DNA of 64,000 nucleotides from DASSJT01 sp963715025 (GTDB taxonomy: Bacteria > Actinomycetota > Actinomycetes > Actinomycetales > Dermatophilaceae). The translations under genes and the position numbers were made by a program. The stretch is taken from the NCBI GenBank assembly GCA_963715025.1, contig CAVQQQ010000009.1:372001-436000 (forward strand), in the 5' to 3' direction. Positions 17,373-25,152 of the stretch are shown here, piece after piece (within the stretch, counting starts at the first letter, position 1; every line of letters starts with the position of its first letter). Under the pieces are notes generated by a model. That model had not been told where the DNA came from, did not search any database, and saw only the letters and a list, made by a program, of their open reading frames with translations.

Positions 17373-18424
17373 TGGGCACGCTCCGAGTAAGTGGGTTCTG
17401 GGCGGTGGTCTGCGGGGCCGGCGAGGGGGTGCGAGCCCCTCGCCCCGGCTGGGTCAGGTGGTATGCCGTCGGGCCGGCTCGGTCGGCCCTCTGGCTCGGG
17501 CGGTGGGGACGCCAGCCCTGTGGCGCCGTCCTCGAGCAGCACCGCCGCAAGTCGGCGGCCGAGCTCGGCAGCATCCTCGACCCGGCCGACGATCGAGCGC
17601 CGCAGGTCCACGGCGCCGTCGAGGCTGCCGGCGAAACCCCGCAGCGACAGTTCCAGCCCGTCCTCACCCTCGACGACCTCGGCGAGGGCACCGACCGGCG
17701 CGGAGCAGCCGGCCTCCAGGGCCGCCAGGAGCGCACGCTCCGCCGTTGTGCACGCCCGCGTGTCGGGGTCGTCGAGCTCGGCCAGCAGCGCCACCGTGCC
17801 CGCGTCGTCGGCGCGGCACTCGACAGCGAGCGCGCCCTGCCCCGGTGCGGGGAGGATCTGAAGCGGGTCGATCGTCTCGGTCACCTCGTCGAGCCGGCCC
17901 AGCCTGGCCAGGCCCGCGCGCGCGAGCAGGACCGCGTCAAGCTCTCCCGACGCCACCCGACCGAGGCGAGTGTCGACGTTGCCGCGCAGGTCGCGCACGT
18001 CGAGGCCCAGGCCGAGCGCGGCGAGCTGGGCCCGGCGCCGCGGCGACCCGGTGCCGACGGTGGCGCCCTCGGGCAGTTCGCCAAGGGTCAGGCCGTCTCG
18101 GGCCACGAGAACATCCCGGGGGTCCTCGCGAAGCGGCACCGCCGCGATGGCAAGTCCCGGCTCGAACCCGGTGGGGAGGTCCTTGAGCGAGTGGACGGCG
18201 AAGTCGATCTGCCCGCGGTGCAGGGCGTGGCGCAGGGCCGTGGCGAAGACCCCGGTGCCGCCCAGCGAGGCCAGTGGTGCGGTGGTGACATCACCCTCGG
18301 TCACGATCTCCACGAGCTCGACCGCGTGGCCACGGGCGCACAGCTGCTCGGCCACCCAGGTCGACTGGGTGATGGCCAGGGCACTGCGGCGGGTGCCAAG
18401 GCGCAGTGGACGCACGGTCGTCAT
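17369..18424 (-). CDS. hemC: Hydroxymethylbilane synthase HemC
   Basis: A 351-residue porphobilinogen deaminase. RLGTRRSALAITQSTWVA opens the fold, LPAPGQGALAVECR precedes domain 3, and the dipyrromethane cofactor cysteine is in ALEAGCSAPVGAL. The C-terminus has a Pro/Arg-rich extension of about 40 residues (EPEGRPSRPDGIPPDP) that is not part of the fold. Four-base overlaps on both sides (hemA at 18421, cobA/hemD at 17372) show tight coupling. Confidence 0.97.
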   Translation of the reverse strand: MTTVRPLRLGTRRSALAITQSTWVAEQLCARGHAVELVEIVTEGDVTTAPLASLGGTGVFATALRHALHRGQIDFAVHSLKDLPTGFEPGLAIAAVPLREDPRDVLVARDGLTLGELPEGATVGTGSPRRRAQLAALGLGLDVRDLRGNVDTRLGRVASGELDAVLLARAGLARLGRLDEVTETIDPLQILPAPGQGALAVECRADDAGTVALLAELDDPDTRACTTAERALLAALEAGCSAPVGALAEVVEGEDGLELSLRGFAGSLDGAVDLRRSIVGRVEDAAELGRRLAAVLLEDGATGLASPPPEPEGRPSRPDGIPPDPAGARGSHPLAGPADHRPEPTYSERAQ

Positions 18425-19734
18425 GGCAGCACCTCCCGATCGGCCGGCGGCGTCGACATCATGGCCGCCTCCCCGGGCTCCAGGTCGAACAGGTCGCGCA
18501 GGGCCTGGGCGTAGTCGGCGTGCCCCTCACCGCCGACTACGAGCTCCTTGACCCGAACGGTCGGCGTGTGGAGGAGCTTCTCGACGATGCGGTGTACCGC
18601 GACGTGGACCTCCGTGCGCTCGGCCTCGCCCATGTCGGGCGTGCGCTGCTCGAGCCGCGCCAGCTCCCCGTCGACGACCCGTGCCGCCGCGGAGCGCAGA
18701 GCCGCCACGGTAGGTGCGACCGACTCGGCGGCACGGGCGGTCAGGAACGCCGCAACCTCGGCGATGACGAGGTCGGCCACCTGCCGAACCTGGGGCTCCG
18801 TGCCAGCCGCGGCCAGGTCGTCGCCGAGGGTGTCGAGGCCGATGCGGGCGACCCCGGACAGCGAGGCCACCTCGGGCGCCACGTCGTGGGGCAGGGCGAG
18901 GTCGAGGTAGGCCTGCGGACGGCCGGAGCGGACCACCTGCGCGTCGCCCGCGGCGGAGAGTCCCACCACCAGCCCGACCGAACCGGTGCACGAGATCACG
19001 ACGTCGGCGACGGCGAGCGCCTCCTGGAGCTCTGCCAGCGGCCGGGCGCGGCCACCCGTGCGCTCGGCCAGACGGTCGGCGCGGCTGAACGTGCGGTTGA
19101 CGATGACGAGCTCGCCGGCCCCGAGCCGGGCGGACGTCGTCGCCGCCAGCGCGCTCATGCCGCCGGCGCCGATGACCAGGACCGACAGGCCCGCGAGGGG
19201 CTCGAGCTGGGCCTGGGCCTGGGCGAGCCCGGCTTCGACCAGCGAGACGCTCACGCCGTCGATGCCGGTCTCGGCGTGGGCTCGCTTCCCTACCCGCAGC
19301 GCCTGCTGGAACAGTCCGTTGAGGGCCGGCCCCACATGGCGGGCACGCTGGCCGGCGCGCAGGGCCTCGCGCATCTGACCGAGGATCTGGGCCTCGCCGA
19401 TCGCCATCGAGTCGAGCCCGCAGGCAACCGTGAACGCATGAGCGATGGCGCGGTCCTCGTAGTGGACGTACAGGTGGTCGCGCAGGTAGTCGCGGCCCAC
19501 CCCGGTGGTGTGCACGAGGGCGTCGGTCAGGGCGGTGACGGCACCGTGGAAGGTCAGGGCCTCGGCATAGATCTCCGTGCGGTTGCAGGTCGAGACGACG
19601 ACGGCCTCGGCGACGCTGTCGGCTGCGACGACCGCCGCGGCCAGGTCGGCCTTGCCCGCGGAGTCGAGGGCCACTGACTCCAGGAGGCTGATGGGGGCAC
19701 TGCGGTGCGACACGCCCATGACGATGAGGCTCAC
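18421..19734 (-). CDS. hemA: Glutamyl-tRNA reductase HemA
   Basis: A 437-residue NADPH-dependent enzyme that commits glutamyl-tRNA to tetrapyrrole synthesis. GTG 19734 gives SLIVMGVSHRSAPISLLE, and the nucleophilic cysteine lies in VVSTCNRTEIYAE near residue 48. The NADP fold reads VIGAGGMSALAATTSARLG, followed by the C-terminal dimer helices. The longer open frame upstream is inside rex. GTGA overlap with the rex stop (19731-19734) supports the start and ties expression to the redox regulator. Confidence 0.97.
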   Translation of the reverse strand: MSLIVMGVSHRSAPISLLESVALDSAGKADLAAAVVAADSVAEAVVVSTCNRTEIYAEALTFHGAVTALTDALVHTTGVGRDYLRDHLYVHYEDRAIAHAFTVACGLDSMAIGEAQILGQMREALRAGQRARHVGPALNGLFQQALRVGKRAHAETGIDGVSVSLVEAGLAQAQAQLEPLAGLSVLVIGAGGMSALAATTSARLGAGELVIVNRTFSRADRLAERTGGRARPLAELQEALAVADVVISCTGSVGLVVGLSAAGDAQVVRSGRPQAYLDLALPHDVAPEVASLSGVARIGLDTLGDDLAAAGTEPQVRQVADLVIAEVAAFLTARAAESVAPTVAALRSAAARVVDGELARLEQRTPDMGEAERTEVHVAVHRIVEKLLHTPTVRVKELVVGGEGHADYAQALRDLFDLEPGEAAMMSTPPADREVLP

Positions 19735-20432
19735 GGGGTCACCCCCCGCAGCAGAGAGGAGGGGGCGCGCCCGAGCGACAGGGCCTTGCGCTGCTCGTGA
19801 AACGCGAGGATCTGCAGCTCGGTGGACAAGTCGACCTTGCGGACGTCGACCCCGTCGGGCACCGACAGCACACACGGCGCGAAGTTGAGGATCGACCTCA
19901 CCCCAACAGCCACGAGGGCGTCGCAGACCTCTTGGGCGGACGCCGCAGGGGTGGCGATAACGCCGATGGCGAGCCCGGCGTTGCTCACCAGCGACGACAG
20001 CGCCGACATCGGCTCTACCACCAGCCCGGCGATGGACTGGCCGATGATCCGCTCGTCCTGGTCGAGCAGGGCCACGACGCGGAAGCCCCGCGTGGCGAAC
20101 CCGCTGTATGCCGCGAGTGCATGACCGAGGTTGCCCATGCCGACGATGGCCACGGGCCAGTCTTGGGTGAGGCCGAGCTCGCGGGAGATCTGGTAGGCGA
20201 GGTGGTCCACCTCGTAGCCCACCCCTCGCACGCCGTACGAGCCAAGGTAGGAAAGGTCCTTGCGCAGTTGCGCCGACCGCACGCCGGCGGCAGCCGCCAG
20301 TTCCTCAGAGGATACGGAGGAGATGCCGCGCTCGGCCAGCGTCGTCAGGGCACGGAGGTACTCGGGTAGCCGGGCCACTGTGGCGTCGGGGATACCACGC
20401 CGGGTCTCAGGGTCGGCGGACACGCGAGTCAC
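19731..20432 (-). CDS. rex: Redox-sensing transcriptional repressor Rex
   Basis: A 233-residue repressor that senses the NADH/NAD ratio. The N-terminal winged helix (LPEYLRALTTLAERGISSVSS-like, AAGVRSAQLRKDLSYLGSYG) is followed by a Rossmann domain (VAIVGMGNLGHALAAY, VIATPAASAQEV). GTG 20432 has an AGGAG box. A near-consensus Rex operator lies 72 bases upstream, so the rex-hemA-hemC-cobA/hemD-hemB operon should be autoregulated and derepressed at high NADH, i.e. low oxygen. Confidence 0.96.
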   Translation of the reverse strand: MTRVSADPETRRGIPDATVARLPEYLRALTTLAERGISSVSSEELAAAAGVRSAQLRKDLSYLGSYGVRGVGYEVDHLAYQISRELGLTQDWPVAIVGMGNLGHALAAYSGFATRGFRVVALLDQDERIIGQSIAGLVVEPMSALSSLVSNAGLAIGVIATPAASAQEVCDALVAVGVRSILNFAPCVLSVPDGVDVRKVDLSTELQILAFHEQRKALSLGRAPSSLLRGVTP

Positions 20433-20503
20433 CGGCTCCTCTCACGAAACGAGCCCACCCCTGGCTGGGGCGGACGGGAGCACGCAGGCCTTCAGGTTAC
20501 GCG

Positions 20504-20530
20504 TTTGTGAACGCATGCACAAAGTCACAA
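20504..20530. promoter_or_regulatory. Rex operator
   Basis: TTTGTG-N8-CACAAA, a perfect dyad. The core TTGTGAACGCATGCACAA matches the actinobacterial Rex consensus TTGTGAAnnnnTTCACAA with one mismatch. A third half-site TCACAA follows at 20525-20530. Confidence 0.88.
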
Positions 20531-20570
20531 GCGCCACCTTCCTGCCGGCACGCGAAGGTGCTGCCGCCGG

Positions 20571-20813
20571 TCAGCGGCTGGCCAGTGCCCGGCGCAGTCG
20601 CCCCTCGTCGATGCGCCAGTAGTCGACCTGGCGGCCGTCAACCAGCGTGACCGGGATCTGCTCGGCGTACAGCTCGCGCAGCTCGGCGTCGTCCTGGATG
20701 GACACCTCGGTCCACGACTCGCTGAGTTCGGTCGCGACGCGCGCGATCACGACACGCGCGTCGTCGCACAGGTGGCAGCCGGGCTTACCGATCAGGGTGA
20801 TGCGGGCGGGCAC
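20571..20813 (-). CDS. Glutaredoxin-like thiol protein
   Basis: An 80-residue thioredoxin-fold protein with active site GKPGCHLCDDAR near the N-terminus, a cis-proline in QIPVTLVDG, and no other domains. The family (DUF836-like glutaredoxins) is a regular neighbour of rex in Actinobacteria. Substrates are unknown. GTG 20813 is preceded by TAAGGT with six bases between, so it is predicted to be leaderless. It is transcribed toward rex; its start lies about 380 bases from the rex start. Confidence 0.88.
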   Translation of the reverse strand: MPARITLIGKPGCHLCDDARVVIARVATELSESWTEVSIQDDAELRELYAEQIPVTLVDGRQVDYWRIDEGRLRRALASR

Positions 20814-20819
20814 AGCCCC

Positions 20820-20825
20820 ACCTTA
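20820..20825 (-). promoter_or_regulatory. -10 element of the glutaredoxin gene (leaderless)
   Basis: TAAGGT on the minus strand, six bases before GTG 20813. Confidence 0.5.
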
Positions 20826-20906
20826 AGCCTGTGACGAGGACCGCGCCGACCTGACACCGTCGGACGAATACGGGTCACTGCCCGGCCAGGAGGTGCCCCC
20901 ATACCC

Positions 20907-21917
20907 GTGTTCCGGCGAACCGCCAGCGCGAGCCTGCTCGCGCCGCTGCCACGTGCCGGTGCTACGGCATACGACACCGGCATGGCATCCGCGACCAGGG
21001 CTTTCCTCGACAGCCTCCGCGTCGCCATGTCCCTCGCCGACGGCGGCTCTGGCGGAGGGGGGCGGTCCCGCATTGCTGCCTCGGCGGGCTTCGCCCCCGG
21101 CACCGAGCCCTCCGACTTCCGGCGCATCAGCGCCCTCGTGGAGCTGGCCCAGAATGGTGACAGCGAGGCCTTCGGCCAGCTGTACGAGCGCTACGTCGAC
21201 ACCGTCTACCGCTATGTCTACGTGCGCGTGGGCAACGTGCACCTCGCCCAGGACCTCACCAGCGAGACGTTCCTGCGCGCACTGAGACGCCTCGACTCCT
21301 TCTCGTGGCAGGGCCGGGACATCGTCGCCTGGTTCATCACCATCGCCCGAAACCTGATCACGGACAACGACGCAATCGCGGTCCAGGTGTCCGGGTCGCA
21401 GCACGACCGCGGCATGACGGAGCTCTCCCGGGCGCAGGAACATATCTGCGACGCCCGCGACCTGCTCGGCCTGGACCCGGTTTCGGGCCAGCACGTCGCC
21501 GAGGCGCTCGGCGTCTGCCCTGCCCGCCTACCACGCGCTGCTCCAGCTCCTCGATCGGGTCGAGACCAGCATTCACCGGCTGCTCGCCACCTGTGGTGCC
21601 CCTGCGGGCCGGGTTCGCTCGGCCAGTCAGCTCCCGGCGCCTCGTCGGGCGGCCCCAGTGCGTCGTTGCCTGCGGGCGGCGCCCAGGCAGTGTCCTCCAC
21701 CAGCGGCGCACTGCAGGACGTGTCCGGCTCGGTGGGCGATGGCGGCGCATCGGTCGGGGTCGGTGGCGGCGGGGTGTCGCCCGGCTCCGGCGGGGCGAGC
21801 GCCGGCCTGCCCCTGGGCTCGAGCTCGTCGGTTTCGCTCACCGTCCCGCTCAGTCCGCTCAGCTCGGCGACGACACTGCTACCGAGTGTCCCCTTGGCGC
21901 TCGGCGCCACTCCCTGA
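20907..21917 (+). pseudogene. Decayed BldN-like ECF sigma factor fused to DUF5667-like remnant
   Basis: The first half (to about 21360) encodes an N-terminal extension and an intact sigma region 2 (VELAQNGDSEAFGQLYERY, LAQDLTSETFLRALRRL, IVAWFITIARNLITD), as in BldN-type ECF factors. Region 4, needed for -35 recognition, is absent. Instead TELSRAQEHICDARDLLG, then in the next frame AYHALLQLLDRVETSIHRLL, resemble helices of the DUF5667 protein usually encoded next. A Gly/Ser-rich tail follows in the original frame. I read this as a deletion joining two neighbours plus two compensating frameshifts. It is still open from GTG 20907, so a chimeric product is possible. Confidence 0.65.
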
Positions 21918-21926
21918 CGCAGCCGG

Positions 21927-23258
21927 TCAGAAGAACACCGACCGCCGCTTCATCAGGAGGGAGTACAGCGTCTGCTGGATGGTTTCGCGCACCTGGTCGG
22001 TGAGGTCGAACACCAGCATGGGGTCGTCGGCCGCGCCGGGACCCAAGAACTCCGTCTCGACCGGTGCGCCGAACTCGATGATCCACTTGCTGGGCAGAGG
22101 GATCAGTCCGAGCAGCCCCAGCCAGGGGAAGGTCGGAGTCACCGGCACGTAGGGTGCGCCGATCAGCCTCGCCACCGTCTTGAGGTTGCCGATGATGGGG
22201 TAGATCTCCTCGGCACCGACGATGGAGCACGGGATGATCGGGGCTCCTGCACGCAGCGCAGCCGAGACGAAACCCCCGCGCCCGAATCGCTGGAGCTTGT
22301 AGCGCTCGCTGAACGGCTTGCCAATGCCCTTGAACCCCTCGGGCCACACGCCGACGAGCTCGCCGGCCCTCAGGAGGCGCTCGGCGTCGGTGTTGGCGGC
22401 GAGGGTAGACCCGGTGCGTCGCGCCACGGTGCCGACGAACGGGGTCTTGAACACGAGGTCGGCTCCCAGCATGCGCAGGTGCCGGTGCGCAGGGTGCTCG
22501 TCGTGGATCGCGAGCTGGGTCATGAGCGAGTCGAACGCCACCGTTCCCGAGTGGTTGGCGACGACGAGGGCGGCGCCGTCGGCGGGGACGTTCTCGAGGC
22601 CGCGCACCTCGACGCGGAACCACGAGCGGTAAAGCGGGCGAAGCAGCGGCAGGTAGAAGTTCTCGGTGAAGTCCTTGTCGAACCCGAACTCGTCCACGAC
22701 GTAGTCGCCGGTGAGGCGTCGGCGCAGGTAGGCCAGGACGTGGGCGACCCGCTCCTCGACATCCTCCGGTGACAGCCCGGCCGCGGCGCCGGCGGTGCGC
22801 AGCGCGACGATGCCTGCGGTGACCAGCTCCTCGATCCCGGGCACGATGCTCGTCTCCGTGGTGCGCGGCGTCAGCGTGGGAGCGGAGGGCGTGAGATCGG
22901 TGACCGCGGTGAGGTTGCCGCGCCGGGTCGGCTGGGAACGGCGCGGCGGCGACGTGCGCGTGCCGGAACGGGAGACGGCCTTCCTCGACGGCACGGCTTT
23001 GGCCACGGGCTGCGGCCGGTGGACCCGCCGTGGCTCGGGCGGCGGCCCGGGCGGCGGCTCGGGCACCGGAGGCTGGGCTGCCTCGATCGGCTCTGGTGGG
23101 CTCACCACGGGTTCGTCGACGTGGGCCGCGTGGTCGAGCAGGGGCGTGCTCTGCCGCCTGCTGCGCTCGCCGGACGCCCGGTCAGCGCCCGCGGCGAGCA
23201 GCCCTGCCGACGTGGGTTTCCTGGGCCTGGCTCCCGCCTTCTTCCCATCGGCTGCCAT
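21927..23258 (-). CDS. PlsC-like lysophospholipid acyltransferase family protein
   Basis: A 443-residue protein. The first 140 residues are low-complexity, Pro/Arg-rich and probably disordered (PPVPEPPPGPPPEPRR). The rest is an acyltransferase domain: VVANHSGTVAFDSLM carries the catalytic His/Asp pair in the wide-spaced form of this subfamily, VGVWPEGFKGIGKPF the Gly-containing substrate motif, and APIIPCSIVGAEEIYPI the later block. Its start shares one base with the epimerase stop (TGATG at 23256-23260). It probably acts in phospholipid or glycolipid acylation at the inner membrane face. Confidence 0.85.
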   Translation of the reverse strand: MAADGKKAGARPRKPTSAGLLAAGADRASGERSRRQSTPLLDHAAHVDEPVVSPPEPIEAAQPPVPEPPPGPPPEPRRVHRPQPVAKAVPSRKAVSRSGTRTSPPRRSQPTRRGNLTAVTDLTPSAPTLTPRTTETSIVPGIEELVTAGIVALRTAGAAAGLSPEDVEERVAHVLAYLRRRLTGDYVVDEFGFDKDFTENFYLPLLRPLYRSWFRVEVRGLENVPADGAALVVANHSGTVAFDSLMTQLAIHDEHPAHRHLRMLGADLVFKTPFVGTVARRTGSTLAANTDAERLLRAGELVGVWPEGFKGIGKPFSERYKLQRFGRGGFVSAALRAGAPIIPCSIVGAEEIYPIIGNLKTVARLIGAPYVPVTPTFPWLGLLGLIPLPSKWIIEFGAPVETEFLGPGAADDPMLVFDLTDQVRETIQQTLYSLLMKRRSVFF

Positions 23259-24319
23259 CAGCCTGCCCTCCCCGATCGGGCGAGCTGCCCGAACACTCCG
23301 GCGGCAGCGCCGGCGACACTGCCTGCAACGGCGCTCACGATGGATCCGATGGCGCCGACGCCTGGGACGGCAGGCCCGAGATGGGCCGCGAAGTCATCGA
23401 AGGCCGTCATGGTCGTGTACTTGGGCTCGAGCCCCAGGACAGTCCGCATCCGCGTCGTGTCGAGGACGCGGCCGAAGGCAAGCAGAGAGGTCTGGTCGGG
23501 GCTGAAGTCGGCCAGTCCGGCTCGGCGCACGATGGACCCGAGGGTGTTGGCCGAGAAAACTGGCGTCGGAAGCACCGGCCGGCGGGCCTTGGCGGCCGCC
23601 TGGCCGACCGTGATCACACCGTCGCCCGCGACGTTGATGATGCCGGTCAGGTCACCGAGCGTCGCCAGGTAGAGGGACTCGATGGCGTCGACCTCGTGGA
23701 CGAACTGCAGGCGGGCGTCGAAGCCGAGCGGGACAGGGACCACGGGCAGGCTGAAGTAGTCGGTGAGCGACGTGCGGATCCCAGGCCCCATGACGTTCGC
23801 AAGTCGCAGCATGGCCACCCTGGTGTTGGGCCGGCGACGCTGGAACCCCCGAACGTAGCCCTCCACCTCGACGGAGTCCTTGCCGAAGCCGGCACGCGGG
23901 AGGACCTTGGGCCCCATCTCCTCGGTGAAGAGTGCCGGGTCGCGTGGCGACGACCCGTAGACCGCGGCGGACGACTTCACCACGAGGCGCTGGACGCTCG
24001 GAGCCTTCTGGCACGCCGCGAGGAGCTGCATGGTGCCGATGACGTTGATCTCCTTCTGGGAGACCCGGCCGCCAGCGTGCGTCGGCGTCGCGATGACATT
24101 CATGTGGACGACAGTGTCGACCTCGGCCTGCGCGATGATCTTGCCGATCATGGGGTTGCGGATGTCCGCCCGGACGAACTCCGTCGTGCCGATGTCGTGC
24201 GGCGGGGGGATCACGTCGACCCCGATCACCCGTTTGACCCGGCCGGAGGTGGTGAGGCGGCGCGCGAACTGACCGCCGAGATAGCGGGATACACCGGTAA
24301 CGAGGACGACGTCCGGCAC
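23258..24319 (-). CDS. NAD-dependent epimerase/dehydratase family protein
   Basis: A 353-residue extended short-chain dehydrogenase. The nucleotide motif is VTGVSRYLGGQFARRL, a GxxxxxG variant of the usual TGxxGxxG. VVHMNVIATPTHAGGR, VKSSAAVYGSSPRDP and a later GFGKDSVEVEGYVRGF follow; the catalytic Tyr-Lys pair is not in the classic YxxxK form. The substrate is unknown. It is coupled to the acyltransferase gene downstream, suggesting a lipid or glycolipid pathway. This pair next to BldC and bS22 is conserved in Actinobacteria. Confidence 0.85.
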   Translation of the reverse strand: MPDVVLVTGVSRYLGGQFARRLTTSGRVKRVIGVDVIPPPHDIGTTEFVRADIRNPMIGKIIAQAEVDTVVHMNVIATPTHAGGRVSQKEINVIGTMQLLAACQKAPSVQRLVVKSSAAVYGSSPRDPALFTEEMGPKVLPRAGFGKDSVEVEGYVRGFQRRRPNTRVAMLRLANVMGPGIRTSLTDYFSLPVVPVPLGFDARLQFVHEVDAIESLYLATLGDLTGIINVAGDGVITVGQAAAKARRPVLPTPVFSANTLGSIVRRAGLADFSPDQTSLLAFGRVLDTTRMRTVLGLEPKYTTMTAFDDFAAHLGPAVPGVGAIGSIVSAVAGSVAGAAAGVFGQLARSGRAG

Positions 24320-24412
24320 GAGTCTGCCTTCTTCCCTGCTGATTTCCCGGACAGCACAAGCCTATCGGGGCGCGTGGGGTCGCAGAGTGCGAGCCTCACC
24401 ACAGAAGCAGAA

Positions 24413-24438
24413 AGCCCCCGCCGGGAACAGCGGGGGCT
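24413..24438 (-). terminator. Rho-independent terminator of the bS22 gene
   Basis: AGCCCCCGC and its exact complement around an 8-base loop. Read leftward the stem is followed by TTTCTGCTTCTG, one of the few T-rich tracts in the window. Confidence 0.85.
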
Positions 24439-24462
24439 GGTGATCGGGCCCGGCGGCCCCGA

Positions 24463-24561
24463 CTACTTCTTGTTGCGGCGCTGGTGTCGCGTCTTGCGCA
24501 GGAGCTTGCGATGCTTCTTCTTCGCCATGCGCTTGCGGCGCTTCTTGATTACTGAACCCAT
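24463..24561 (-). CDS. Small ribosomal protein bS22 (AURKAIP1/COX24-type)
   Basis: A 32-residue, extremely basic peptide: it starts MGSVIKKRRKRMAKKKHRK and ends TRHQRRNKK. This is the actinobacterial AURKAIP1/COX24-domain peptide, known as bS22 on mycobacterial ribosomes near an intersubunit bridge. Lys and Arg make up about two thirds of it. ATG 24561; stop at 24463. It has its own terminator and stands between the epimerase and the BldC gene, the conserved actinobacterial context. It is easily missed by gene finders because of its length. Confidence 0.9.
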   Translation of the reverse strand: MGSVIKKRRKRMAKKKHRKLLRKTRHQRRNKK

Positions 24562-24687
24562 GGTCGTCCTCGCGTGGTGGTTGTGGTCTTCGTGCCGACG
24601 GGACACGAATGACGCACCACGCCGAACAGACGGAGGTCACCCTACCCTCCTGCTGTAGCGCGCCCAAACTCCCTGGCGTGAATGGCG

Positions 24688-24718
24688 AAGGGCGGCCCCG
24701 CCGAGCGGAGCCACCCTT
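24688..24718 (-). terminator. Probable terminator of the BldC-like gene
   Basis: AAGGGCGGC pairs with GCCACCCTT (one mismatch) around 13 bases, 36 bases after the bldC stop in the leftward direction. Confidence 0.55.
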
Positions 24719-24753
24719 CATCCGCTGTGCCGGATGGCACATGGCTCAGACCA

Positions 24754-24954
24754 TCACGCGGTGTCGACGAACGAGGTCCTCAGGTACTTGTGGACCGCAT
24801 CCTCGGGCACCCGGAACGACCGGCCGACCCGGATGGCCGGAAGCTCGCCCGAGTGCACCATGCGGTACACGGTCATCTTGGACACGCGCATGATCGAGGC
24901 GACTTCGGCCACGGTCAGGAACCGGACCTCCGCGAGCTGGCGCTCATTCGACAT
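24754..24954 (-). CDS. BldC-like MerR-type DNA-binding protein
   Basis: A 66-residue winged helix protein of the excisionase/BldC group: FLTVAEVASIMRVSKMTVYRM is the helix-turn-helix, GELPAIRVGRSFRVPEDAVHKYL the wing and last helix. Streptomyces BldC is a developmental regulator that binds as head-to-tail oligomers; homologues are conserved even in non-sporulating Actinobacteria. ATG 24954 has GAGGTC upstream. The longer open frame is rejected because the extra residues have no family match. Its usual partner region (BldN cluster) lies about 3 kb away and is decayed. Confidence 0.92.
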   Translation of the reverse strand: MSNERQLAEVRFLTVAEVASIMRVSKMTVYRMVHSGELPAIRVGRSFRVPEDAVHKYLRTSFVDTA

Positions 24955-25128
24955 GTTGACCTCGATTTCCTGTGGCACGGAGTATCGCCGGCTTCCCCTC
25001 CGGCAGACCACTACAACCATGCACTCGCAACCATAGAGGCTGATGTGACCAGTGGGGAAGTCCAGACCTCCGGTAGGGCACATCTTCCTGCTCGGCGTCC
25101 AGTCGACACGCCGAAGGTCACGAGACGA
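24955..25128. other. Intergenic region upstream of the BldC-like gene
   Basis: About 175 bases without a convincing gene. Leftward it contains the leader of the bldC gene, including a relatively AT-rich part around 25000-25040. I could not settle on one promoter. Confidence 0.4.
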
Positions 25129-25152
25129 GATTCCGCTGCCGGCAGCGGAATC
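25129..25152. terminator. 24-bp perfect palindrome at the acuC stop
   Basis: GATTCCGCTGCC followed directly by its exact complement, overlapping the acuC stop codon (25151-25153). There is no loop, so it could be a terminator hairpin with a small forced loop or a dimeric protein site. Confidence 0.55.
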
